From Polaromonas sp. UBA5171 (lineage in GTDB: Bacteria; Pseudomonadota; Gammaproteobacteria; Burkholderiales; Burkholderiaceae_C), in contig DHWX01000132.1 of assembly GCA_002413395.1 (NCBI GenBank), positions 1 through 22,888 of the forward strand: a stretch of DNA of 22,888 bases, in the 5' to 3' direction. Shown one piece after another: positions 16,801 through 22,888 of the stretch (positions within the stretch are counted from its first letter, which is position 1; each line of letters begins with the position of its first letter). The notes below the pieces were generated by a model. That model was given only the letters and a program-made list of their open reading frames with translations, was not told where the DNA came from and did no database searches. Position numbers and translations under genes: made by a program.

Positions 16801-17064
16801 ATTTTGATGACCACGCTCGCCGCCATTCTGGGCGCCCTGCCCCTGGCCATCGGCTTTGGCGAAGGCGCCGAGCTGCGTCGTCCCCTGGGCATCACCATCA
16901 TTGGCGGTCTGATTGCGAGCCAGGTACTGACGTTACTGACCACGCCGGTCGTGTACGTTCTGCTTGACAAGCTGCGCCGCAGCAGCCCGTCAGAGCGCCA
17001 CCTGAGCCGCCATCCCCATGACCCGTTCGATGAGCCGCCTGCAGCGCCGCTGCAATTGCAATGA
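13816..17064 (+). CDS. mdtC: RND multidrug efflux pump subunit, MdtC type
   Basis: The product has 1082 residues from a GTG start, with GGGAG about 9 bases upstream; no in-frame ATG gives a better N-terminus, which matches MdtC (RPIATVLLTIGLALAG). It follows E. coli MdtC throughout (TMASSVATPLERRLG, GGRQTNSTYQYTL, NAFGQRQVATIY). The proton-relay residues of TM4 (FVVDDAIVVLEN) and TM10 (VKKNAILIIDFA) are kept. It should pair with the MdtB subunit in the inner membrane. Residues 778-817 form a Gly/Ser/Thr/Ala-rich insertion of about 35-40 residues relative to E. coli MdtC, in the second large periplasmic loop, and a Pro-rich tail follows the last helix. The stop overlaps an ATG at 17061. Confidence 0.93.
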   Translation: MNLSEPFVRRPIATVLLTIGLALAGLGALLVLPVSPLPQVDYPVISVSATLPGASPDTMASSVATPLERRLGVIAGVNEMTSRSGTGSTRVSLQFDLNRNIDAAAREVQAAINASRADLPATLRSNPTYRKANPASAPVFILALTSKTRSPGQIYDEVSNLVQQKIAQVPGVGDVELGGGSLPAVRVELLPFALNRYGVSMEDVRAALQASNANRPRGAIEGNGKRLQIYTGGNTATGGLHAADYRGLVIAWRNNAAIRLGDVAEVVDGVENTNTLGLFNGEPAVIVLITRQPDANVIETVDGIRALLPELQAQLPQDVHLQVASDRTNSIRASLREIEITLLISIALVVLVVSAFLRSARATFIPAVATVVSLMGTFGVMYLLGFSLNNLSLMALTVATGFVVDDAIVVLENTSRHIEAGMGRLKAALLGAREVGFTVLSISLSLVAVFIPLLFMGGQTGRLFREFAVTLSASVLISLVISLTTTPMMCAWLLKPDADSKPPGRIARTFENAFKRLLRGYEHSLDWALGSKLLVMLLLLAIIGLNVYLFISAPKGFFPQQDTGQISGGLRADQSISFQAMQGKLKELVDIIRRDPAVDAVVGFTGGSRAGGGFMFINLKPVGQRKDAGQAVIARLRPQLAQVTGVSLFLNPVQDLRGGGRQTNSTYQYTLKSDNAADLSKWATRLADQMKLEKALTDVDTDQQENGVETMVTVDKESAARMGVSSRDIDNALYNAFGQRQVATIYSDLNQYHVIMEVAPRYIRSPESLKDIYVPAKGGSGTTLASAATSGTASVVVNPALRDPSSGQALSTSVTTMVPLSAIASFSENAAAASVNHDNSELSTTVSYNLADGSTLSDAQAAVKQAEAAIGLPNNVRGSFSGTALNAQQSQNEQPLLILAALVVIYIVLGILYESLVHPLTVISTLPSAGVGAMLALLMFKMDLSIIALIGIFLLIGIVKKNAILIIDFALDAERARGLSAVAAVREACLLRFRPILMTTLAAILGALPLAIGFGEGAELRRPLGITIIGGLIASQVLTLLTTPVVYVLLDKLRRSSPSERHLSRHPHDPFDEPPAAPLQLQ

Positions 17065-17072
17065 GGTATTCC

Positions 17073-18503
17073 ATGCACCTGAAGAAGATTTTTCATCCCG
17101 CGCGCAGCCGCATTTTCACCGCAGTCGTGCTGGCGCTGTCGATCAGCGGCTGCGCCGTCGGCCCTGACTATCAGCGCCCGGCCACGCCCGATGTCAGCAC
17201 CTTCAAGGAGGCTGAAGGCTGGGTGCCCGCCGCGCCTGCGGATGCGCTGGAACGCGGCCCGTGGTGGCTGCTGTTTGGCGACCCGTGGCTTGCTCAACTG
17301 GCTGCGCGCGTGGAAGTATCCAACCAGAACGTCGCGCAGGCCGTGGCCGCCTATGTCCAGGCGCGCGCCCTGGTGCGCGAGCAACGGGCTTCACTGTTCC
17401 CCTCGGTCACGCTGGACGGCGGCACCAGCCGATCCGGTGGCAACAGCGTGAGCCCTGGCAACAAGTACCAGTTGAGCATGGGCGGCAGCTGGGAGCCCGA
17501 CGTCTGGGGGCGGCTCGGCCGCGCAGTCGATAGCGCATCAGCCAGCGCACAGGCCAGTGCCGCAGACCTTGCCTCTGCCCGGCTTTCGGCCCAGGGCGAA
17601 CTGGCGATCAACTACCTGTCGCTGCGTCAAACCGATGCGCAAAAAGCTCTGCTGACAAGCACGATCACCGGCTACCAGCGTTCACTCGAAATCACGCAAA
17701 ACCGCTACAGCGCAGGCATTGCCGCAAAAACCGATGTGCTGCAGGCGCAGACCCAGCTGGCCAATGCACAGGCCGACGATGCCGGGCTGGTGCGCCAGCG
17801 TGCGCAGCTCGAACACGCCATCGCCGTGCTGATCGGGCAAGCGCCCGGCAATTTCACGCTGCCGCCCGCCGCCTGGAGCGCTGCCGTGCCTGACGTTCCG
17901 GTCGGCGTTCCGTCAACGCTGCTGCAGCGTCGGCCCGACATTGCCGCCGCCGAGCGCCGCGTCGCCGCAGCCAATGAGCAGATCGGCATCGCCAAAAGCG
18001 CTTACTACCCCAGCTTCTCCCTGAGTGCATCGTATGGAATGGGCGCCAGCCAGTTGGCGAACCTGTTCAGCGCCTCCAGCAGCCTCTGGTCAATCGGCTT
18101 GTCCGCCGCGCAAACCTTGTTTAACGCCGGAGCTACCAGCGCCCGCGTCGAAGGCAGCGAAGCGGCCTATGCGCAGGCCGTGGCGCATTACCGGCAAACC
18201 GTTCTGACCGCGTTTCAGGATGTCGAAGACCAGTTGGCAGCCACTCGCGTACTGTTGACCCAACAGGACCTGCGCCGCCAGGCTTCTGAAGCGGCCGACC
18301 AGGTGGAGCAGCAAGTACTCAACCGCTACCGCAGCGGCCAGGTCAGCTTCACCGACGTCATCACCGCACAGGCCACCGCGCTCAGCGCACGCCGCGCGCT
18401 AGTGCAGGCCATGGCAGACCGCCAAACCACCGCAGTGGCGCTGATACAGTCGCTGGGCGGAGGCTGGCAGGCAGGTGAGCGAGAAACAGCCACATTGCCT
18501 TGA
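17073..18503 (+). CDS. Outer-membrane efflux lipoprotein of the OprM/NodT family
   Basis: The ATG at 17073 with GAGGT six bases upstream gives 476 residues. An ATG at 17061 overlaps the mdtC stop as ATGA but lacks a ribosome site. The signal peptide ends in a lipobox (LSISGC), so Cys27 should be lipidated. Two outer-membrane efflux repeats follow, with typical motifs: VGPDYQRP at the mature N-terminus, WWLLFGDPWL, the RRPDIAAAERRVAAANEQIGIAKSAYYPSFSL segment, and FQDVEDQLAATR. It forms the trimeric channel through the outer membrane for the MdtABC-type pump, as OpmB does for MuxABC in Pseudomonas; the E. coli operon uses unlinked TolC instead. It ends the operon. Confidence 0.92.
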   Translation: MHLKKIFHPARSRIFTAVVLALSISGCAVGPDYQRPATPDVSTFKEAEGWVPAAPADALERGPWWLLFGDPWLAQLAARVEVSNQNVAQAVAAYVQARALVREQRASLFPSVTLDGGTSRSGGNSVSPGNKYQLSMGGSWEPDVWGRLGRAVDSASASAQASAADLASARLSAQGELAINYLSLRQTDAQKALLTSTITGYQRSLEITQNRYSAGIAAKTDVLQAQTQLANAQADDAGLVRQRAQLEHAIAVLIGQAPGNFTLPPAAWSAAVPDVPVGVPSTLLQRRPDIAAAERRVAAANEQIGIAKSAYYPSFSLSASYGMGASQLANLFSASSSLWSIGLSAAQTLFNAGATSARVEGSEAAYAQAVAHYRQTVLTAFQDVEDQLAATRVLLTQQDLRRQASEAADQVEQQVLNRYRSGQVSFTDVITAQATALSARRALVQAMADRQTTAVALIQSLGGGWQAGERETATLP

Positions 18504-18521
18504 GTCGCTCCCCTTTTTTTT
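18474..18521 (+). terminator. Probable rho-independent terminator of the efflux operon
   Basis: GAGCGA (18477-18482) pairs with TCGCTC (18505-18510). It extends by two further G-C pairs past one mismatch and is followed by CCC and eight T. The stop codon of the channel gene lies in the 22-base loop. The stem is modest and the loop long, but the U-tract position is right for rightward transcription meeting the convergent phaB gene. Confidence 0.5.
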
Positions 18522-18527
18522 GCTTTC

Positions 18528-19265
18528 TCAACCCATGTGCAAACCGCCATTGACCGAAAAGTCAGCGCCGGTGGAATAACCGCCCTCTTCCGAGGCAATC
18601 CAGGAAATGATCGAGGCGATTTCGCTTGGTTCGCCGAGGCGCTTGACGGGCACCGTGGCCACGATTTTCTCCAGCACATCGGGACGTATGGCCTTGACCA
18701 TGTCAGTGCCGATGTAGCCCGGGCTCACGGTGTTGACGGTGACGCCTTTGCTGGCGACTTCCAGCGCCAGCGCCATGGTAAAGCCGTGCAGGCCGGCCTT
18801 GGCGGTGGAATAGTTGACCTGGCCAAACTGGCCCTTCTGGCCATTGACCGACGAAATATTGATGATCCGGCCAAAGCCCGCCTCGATCATGGATTCAATC
18901 ACCTGCTTGGTCACATTGAACATGCTGTTGAGGTTGGTTGAGATCACGGCGTCCCAGTCGGCCTTGCTCATCGTCCGGAACTGGCCATCGCGCGTGATGC
19001 CAGCGTTGTTCACCAGTACGCTGACAGCGCCGTGCTCCGCCTTCACCTTGTCAAAGGCCGCCACGGTGGAGTCCCAGTCACCAACGTTGCCGACCGAAAC
19101 GTGAAAGGTGTAGCCCAGGGCCTTTTGCTCGCCCAGCCACTTGCTGAAGTCCCGCGTGGGGCCACAGCCCGCAATCACGGTGAAACCATCCGTGGCCAGC
19201 CGCTGGCAAATGGCAGTTCCAATTCCCCCCATGCCCCCAGTGACGTACGCTACTTTTTTGGTCAT
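18528..19265 (-). CDS. phaB: Acetoacetyl-CoA reductase (NADPH-dependent), PHA synthesis
   Basis: This is a 245-residue short-chain dehydrogenase/reductase very close to PhaB of Cupriavidus. The nucleotide site TGGMGGIG lies at 9-16 and NNAG at 86-89. The catalytic triad is Ser139, Tyr152 and Lys156 (ISSVNG, YSTAK). It reduces acetoacetyl-CoA to (R)-3-hydroxybutyryl-CoA in the cytoplasm, the second step of polyhydroxybutyrate synthesis. AAGGAG stands 6 bases before the ATG. It follows phaA by 115 bases, a gap holding a palindrome that could be an operator, so it may have its own promoter besides read-through from phaCA. Confidence 0.96.
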   Translation of the reverse strand: MTKKVAYVTGGMGGIGTAICQRLATDGFTVIAGCGPTRDFSKWLGEQKALGYTFHVSVGNVGDWDSTVAAFDKVKAEHGAVSVLVNNAGITRDGQFRTMSKADWDAVISTNLNSMFNVTKQVIESMIEAGFGRIINISSVNGQKGQFGQVNYSTAKAGLHGFTMALALEVASKGVTVNTVSPGYIGTDMVKAIRPDVLEKIVATVPVKRLGEPSEIASIISWIASEEGGYSTGADFSVNGGLHMG

Positions 19266-19294
19266 TGCTATCTCCTTGATTGTGTTGAATTCGA

Positions 19295-19307
19295 CGAAAC
19301 CGTTTCG
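19295..19307. promoter_or_regulatory. Palindrome CGAAAC-C-GTTTCG upstream of phaB
   Basis: A perfect inverted repeat with 6-base arms and a 1-base centre lies 30-42 bases before the phaB start. AAAC/GTTT palindromes of this size are typical of operators bound by LacI/GalR-family regulators. No such regulator is in the window. The short length means chance occurrence is possible. Confidence 0.3.
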
Positions 19308-19380
19308 CTATTTATTCAGTAGCAGATCACACTCTGACTGCGCCAAAAAATCTACTTTTTTATCTGCATTTTTCTGAAAA

Positions 19381-20559
19381 TCAGCGCTCAATCACGAGGG
19401 CCGCTCCCATGCCCCCGCCAATGCACAGCGAGGCCAGGCCCTTTTTGGCGTCGCGGCGCTGCATTTCGTGTAGCAGCGTCACCAGAATACGGCAGCCGGA
19501 CGCGCCAATGGGGTGGCCAAGCGCGGTGGCTCCGCCGTTGACGTTAACCTTGGCGGGGTCCGCGCCCAGTTCCTGGTTGACGGCGCAGGCCTGCGCACAG
19601 AAAGCCTCATTGAGTTCGAACAGGTCCACATCGGCCACGCTCCAGCCAGCGCGTTTGAGCGCTTTGCGCGAGGCCGCTACCGGGCCCATGCCCATGATGG
19701 CGGGATCAAGACCGCTCATGCCAAAACCGGCAATGCGGGCCAGCGGCTTGAGGCCCAGGGCAGCGGCCTTTTTTGCGGTCATCACCACCACGGCGGCGGC
19801 ACCATCATTGATGCCGGAGGCATTGCCAGCGGTCACTGAACCCGTCTTGTCGAAGGCGGGGCGCAAGGCAGCCAGGGCTTCAGCGCTGGTTTTGCGATTC
19901 AGAAATTCGTCGGCGCTGAAAATAATGGGATCGCCCTTTTTTTGCGCCAGCGACACGGCCACGATCTCGTCCTTGAACTTGCCGGCGTCTTGCGCGGCAG
20001 CGGCCTTGTGCTGGCTGGCCAGCGCCATGGCATCTTGCATGTCACGGGTAATGCCATATTTCTTGGCCACGTTTTCGGCTGTGATGCCCATGTGATACTG
20101 GTTGTACACGTCCCACAGGCCATCAACGATCATGGAGTCGATCATCTTCCAGTCACCCATGCGCTGGCCGTCACGCGAACCCTGTAATACGTGGGGGCTG
20201 GCGCTCATGTTTTCCTGGCCTCCCGCGACCACGATCTCGCTGTCGCCATAGGCCACAGCCTGGGCCGCCAGCATGACGGCCTTCAGGCCCGAACCGCACA
20301 CGGCGTTGATGGTCAACGCGGGCACTTCCAGCGCAATGCCGGCCTTGATCAGCGCCTGACGGGCCGGGTTCTGGCCCGCGCCAGCGGCCAGAACCTGGCC
20401 CATGATGACTTCACCAACCTGCGCGGGGTCCACCTTGGCGCGCACAAGGGCTTCGCGGATCACGATGGCACCCAGCTCGGTGGCGGGTGTTTTGGCCAGC
20501 GTGCCGCCAAATTTGCCGACGGCGGTGCGGGCGGCTGAAACGATAACGATGTCTTCCAT
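19381..20559 (-). CDS. phaA: Acetyl-CoA acetyltransferase (beta-ketothiolase), PHA synthesis
   Basis: The 392-residue protein has the length and full motif set of biosynthetic thiolases. The acyl-accepting Cys88 is in NAVCGSG, His349 is in GGATALGHPIGASG, and the C-terminal Cys379 is in LCIGGGMG. It condenses two acetyl-CoA to acetoacetyl-CoA in the cytoplasm, feeding PhaB. AAGGA lies about 10 bases before the ATG. It starts 33 bases after the phaC stop, so phaC and phaA are almost surely one transcript. Confidence 0.95.
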   Translation of the reverse strand: MEDIVIVSAARTAVGKFGGTLAKTPATELGAIVIREALVRAKVDPAQVGEVIMGQVLAAGAGQNPARQALIKAGIALEVPALTINAVCGSGLKAVMLAAQAVAYGDSEIVVAGGQENMSASPHVLQGSRDGQRMGDWKMIDSMIVDGLWDVYNQYHMGITAENVAKKYGITRDMQDAMALASQHKAAAAQDAGKFKDEIVAVSLAQKKGDPIIFSADEFLNRKTSAEALAALRPAFDKTGSVTAGNASGINDGAAAVVVMTAKKAAALGLKPLARIAGFGMSGLDPAIMGMGPVAASRKALKRAGWSVADVDLFELNEAFCAQACAVNQELGADPAKVNVNGGATALGHPIGASGCRILVTLLHEMQRRDAKKGLASLCIGGGMGAALVIER

Positions 20560-20592
20560 GATGTCTTTCCTTGCTGTAAATCTTGCGGCACT

Positions 20593-22350
20593 TCAGGCTT
20601 TTACCTTGACGTAGCGGCCGGGCGCGGGCTCGAGAGCCTGGTATTTTCGGCTGCCGTAGCCCTTGGGGACGGCAATTAGCTTGCCGGCATATCCCTTGAG
20701 CCAGTCGGACCAATCCGGCCACCAACTGCCAGCATGTTCGGTCGCCCCCTTGAGCCAGCCTGCATGCGCCGCGGGAAATTTGCCTTGCGGCAATTTGTCG
20801 CGGGTCCAGTAGCTGCGTTTGTTTTTGGTGGGTGGGTTGACCACCCCGGCAATGTGGCCCGACGCGCCCATCACAAACCGCTTCTTGCCCGGAAGAATCT
20901 GGGTCGAGGCATAAGCGCCGCCAATCGGCACAATATGGTCTTCCCGCGAGCCATAGATGTACACCGGCATATCGACCTGACTCAGATCCACCTTCTGGTC
21001 GCACACCAGGGTATGACAGGGCTTGACAAGATTGTTTTCAAAATAGGTGTTGCGCAAGTACCAGGCGTAAAACGGGCCGGGCAAGTTGGTGGAATCACTG
21101 TTCCAGTAGAGCAGGTCAAACGGCGGCGGCGTTTCGCCTTTCAGGTAATTGCCGACCACGTAGTTCCAGACCAGATCGTTGGGGCGCAGGAAACTGAAGG
21201 TCGATACGAGCTCCTGCCCCTTGAGCAGCCCGCCCTGCCCCATTTCCGCTTCACGGTATCTGACGGAAGTTTCATCAATGAAGATGTCCAGGATACCGGT
21301 ATCGGTGAAGTCCAGCAGCGAGGTCAGAAAGGTGGCGCTTGCCACCGGTTTTTTGCCCCGCGCCGCCAGCACCGCCAGCGCCGTGCCCAGAATGGTGCCG
21401 CCTACGCAGAACCCGAGGGCGTTGATGGTTTTGGCGCCAGTGATCTCCTGCACAAGCTCGATCGCCTTGATTGCGGCGTGCTCGATGTAGTCGTCCCAGG
21501 TCTTGCCTGCCATTGACTCGTCGGGGTTGCGCCAACTCACCACAAAGGTACGATGGCCCTGCGCCACGGCGTAGCGAATCAGCGAATTGCCGGGTTGCAG
21601 ATCGAGGATGTAAAACTTGTTGATGCAAGGCGGAATCAGGAGGAAAGGCCTTTCGTAAACCTTGTCGGTTAGCGGCTTGTACTCGATCAACTGAAAGAAT
21701 TCGTTTTCAAACACCACTGCGCCTTCAGTGGTGGCAACGTTTTTGCCAACCTCGAAGACGCTCTCGTTGGTCATCGAGACATGACCCAGTTTCATGTCAT
21801 GGAGCATGTTGGCAAGGCCTTGCGCAATGCTCTCGCCCTGGCTGCTGATGGCTTTTTGCTGGGCTTCGGCGTTCAGCGCCAGAAAATTGCTGGGGGCGGT
21901 TGCCGCCATCCACTGTTCGACCGCGAAGCGCACGCGGGCTTTGGTTTTGGCATCGCCTTGCACTGCCTCGGCCAGACCCATCAGGGTGCGCGCATTGAGC
22001 ATGTAGGCAGAGGCCGAGAATTTGGAAACCGGATTGGCCTGCCAGGCCGCAGCGGAGAACCGCCGGTCGGTCGCCAATGGCGCGTCGTTGCTGGCCTGCA
22101 GACCTTGGTTCCACAGGGCGGTCGCGGCTTCGAGGTAACGTTGCTGGAGCGCCTGCAGCTTGACCAGATCGAACTGGATCGGTGGCGGGGTCTGGGGAAG
22201 CTGGGAGAAATTGAACTCTGGCATTTGCTGCGCCGGGAAACCCGCCGCCGGGCCTGCCGTGGCCATTGCACCCATGACCTGCTGCCAGTCTGCGCCCGCA
22301 GTCTCTTGCAGGTGTTTGACCACCTGGGCCCAGTTTGCGTCAGAATTCAT
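20593..22350 (-). CDS. phaC: Class I poly(3-hydroxyalkanoate) synthase
   Basis: The 585-residue protein matches class I PHA synthases of Cupriavidus type in length and sequence. The lipase-like box GFCVGG holds nucleophile Cys315; Asp471 (GSREDHIVP) and His499 (GASGHIAG) complete the triad. The N-terminal region (about 1-190) is the less conserved domain implicated in dimerisation and granule binding; it is rich in Gln, Ala and Pro. It polymerises 3-hydroxybutyryl-CoA into storage granules. GGGGA precedes the ATG by 8 bases. It heads the phaCA(B) unit, divergent from a small membrane protein gene with a 97-base gap that must contain its promoter; no strong -35/-10 was evident. Confidence 0.96.
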   Translation of the reverse strand: MNSDANWAQVVKHLQETAGADWQQVMGAMATAGPAAGFPAQQMPEFNFSQLPQTPPPIQFDLVKLQALQQRYLEAATALWNQGLQASNDAPLATDRRFSAAAWQANPVSKFSASAYMLNARTLMGLAEAVQGDAKTKARVRFAVEQWMAATAPSNFLALNAEAQQKAISSQGESIAQGLANMLHDMKLGHVSMTNESVFEVGKNVATTEGAVVFENEFFQLIEYKPLTDKVYERPFLLIPPCINKFYILDLQPGNSLIRYAVAQGHRTFVVSWRNPDESMAGKTWDDYIEHAAIKAIELVQEITGAKTINALGFCVGGTILGTALAVLAARGKKPVASATFLTSLLDFTDTGILDIFIDETSVRYREAEMGQGGLLKGQELVSTFSFLRPNDLVWNYVVGNYLKGETPPPFDLLYWNSDSTNLPGPFYAWYLRNTYFENNLVKPCHTLVCDQKVDLSQVDMPVYIYGSREDHIVPIGGAYASTQILPGKKRFVMGASGHIAGVVNPPTKNKRSYWTRDKLPQGKFPAAHAGWLKGATEHAGSWWPDWSDWLKGYAGKLIAVPKGYGSRKYQALEPAPGRYVKVKA

Positions 22351-22447
22351 CTTTCATCCCCGATCGTACGAATCATGGTGCCATTTTCAGGTTCACCTTT
22401 AGTATCGTAGGATTTGCTTTTGGTTTCCTGACCGGACTCAGGGTTTT

Positions 22448-22774
22448 ATGTATTTGATTGTCATCGCCTGGATCTATGTTGTACTCATGATGAGTATTGC
22501 CGAAGCCACCAACAGCAACGGAACGCTGTTGGGTGCATTGGTCACCTTTGTACTCTATGGACTGGGGCCAATGCTATTGGTGGTTTACCTGATGGGAACG
22601 CCCACACGCCGCAAGGCAATCAAAAAACGCGAGGCTGAGGCGCGGGCAGCGCATGCGGCAATCAGCCAGGGCAGCGCTGCGTCAGTCGAGCCAGATGCAG
22701 GCAGCCATGCGCCCGGTGGTCTTGAAGCCGTTGCCACTGATGCCAGCGTCACGCCGGTGCGAAAAGAACCTTGA
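22448..22774 (+). CDS. Small two-helix membrane protein of unknown function
   Basis: The 108-residue product starts MYLIVIAWIYVVLMM. It has a hydrophobic helix at about 2-18, a second at about 27-48 ending in YLMGTP, then a basic stretch (RRKAIKKREAEAR) and a low-complexity Ala/Ser/Asp tail. The basic segment after the second helix predicts a cytoplasmic tail. I recall similar short proteins beside phaC in other Comamonadaceae, which supports a real gene, but no function is known to me. It is transcribed away from phaC. Its last 93 bases overlap, on the opposite strand, the end of the pgeF/yfiH gene. No strong ribosome site is seen before the ATG. Confidence 0.65.
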   Translation: MYLIVIAWIYVVLMMSIAEATNSNGTLLGALVTFVLYGLGPMLLVVYLMGTPTRRKAIKKREAEARAAHAAISQGSAASVEPDAGSHAPGGLEAVATDASVTPVRKEP

Positions 22775-22888
22775 AGCGTTGAGCACGGTGCACCATGGTG
22801 CAGTCCCGTCATTGCCATAAATCCGCGTGATGCCCAAAGCCTGCAGGCGCGAGCGGGCCAGCGCAGGCAGATTGGCGAGGTACTTGCC
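22682..22888 (-). CDS. pgeF: C-terminal part of PgeF/YfiH-family protein (multicopper polyphenol oxidase/laccase-like fold)
   Basis: A minus-strand frame runs from the right edge to a TGA at 22682-22684, encoding the last 68 residues of a protein that begins outside the window. The segment reads GKYLANLPALARSRLQALG, then ITRIYGNDGTAPWCTV, and RFFSHRRDAG before GRMAACIWLD. These are the C-terminal hallmarks of the YfiH/PgeF family: the W-C-T metal-site region and the FFSHRRD-GRMA end. Members act on purine nucleosides and edit peptidoglycan precursors in E. coli (PgeF). The stretch between FFSHRRD and GRMA is a little longer than usual. The gene ends inside the convergent small membrane protein gene. 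Confidence 0.85.
   Translation of the reverse strand, partial: GKYLANLPALARSRLQALGITRIYGNDGTAPWCTVLNASRFFSHRRDAGISGNGFKTTGRMAACIWLD

Noticed and set aside
22347..22376. Nine-codon leader frame overlapping the phaC start as ATGA (minus strand)
   Set aside because: It is very short, has no clear ribosome site, and phaC has its own GGGGA site, so chance is the simplest explanation.

Overview
The window looks like chromosome of a betaproteobacterium, most likely a member of the Comamonadaceae near Rhodoferax or Polaromonas. The evidence is the GC-rich coding style, a class I polyhydroxyalkanoate (PHA) locus in the order phaC-phaA-phaB, and an Mto/Mtr-type multiheme cytochrome cluster of the kind found in iron-cycling betaproteobacteria. 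The assignment is by gene content and protein resemblance only; no rRNA, tRNA, insertion sequence or CRISPR array was seen.

Region 1 (about 279-8468, all on the minus strand) is an extracellular electron transfer block. Read in transcription order it holds a periplasmic OB-fold protein, a membrane sensor histidine kinase, its LuxR-type response regulator (ATGA overlap), a monoheme cytochrome c (MtoD-like), a decaheme cytochrome (MtoA/MtrA-like), an outer-membrane porin (MtoB/MtrB/PioB-like) and a tetraheme NapC/NirT quinol dehydrogenase (CymA-like). It closes with a strong rho-independent terminator. The last four genes have the order mtoD-mtoA-mtoB-cymA described for Sideroxydans lithotrophicus. 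Together they would carry electrons between the quinone pool (CymA), the periplasm (MtoD) and the cell surface (MtoA inside MtoB). No outer-surface MtrC-like decaheme protein lies in the window, so Fe(II) oxidation and Fe(III) or other extracellular reduction both remain possible. The adjacent two-component system is a natural candidate regulator.

Region 2 (8469-9030) is a 562-base gap between divergent genes. It contains a Fur-box-like site near 8882-8900.

Region 3 (9031-18503, plus strand) is a four-gene tripartite efflux operon of the MdtABC/MuxABC-OpmB type: adaptor, two different RND pump subunits and an outer-membrane lipoprotein channel. The genes overlap or nearly touch, except for 154 bases between the two pump genes. 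That gap is filled exactly by a 52-codon open frame that overlaps both neighbours.

Region 4 (18528-22350, minus strand) is the PHA storage locus: phaC (synthase), phaA (beta-ketothiolase) and phaB (acetoacetyl-CoA reductase). They convert acetyl-CoA to 3-hydroxybutyryl-CoA and polymerise it. Divergent from phaC is a small two-helix membrane protein gene. Its 3' end overlaps, tail to tail, the end of a pgeF/yfiH gene that runs off the right edge.
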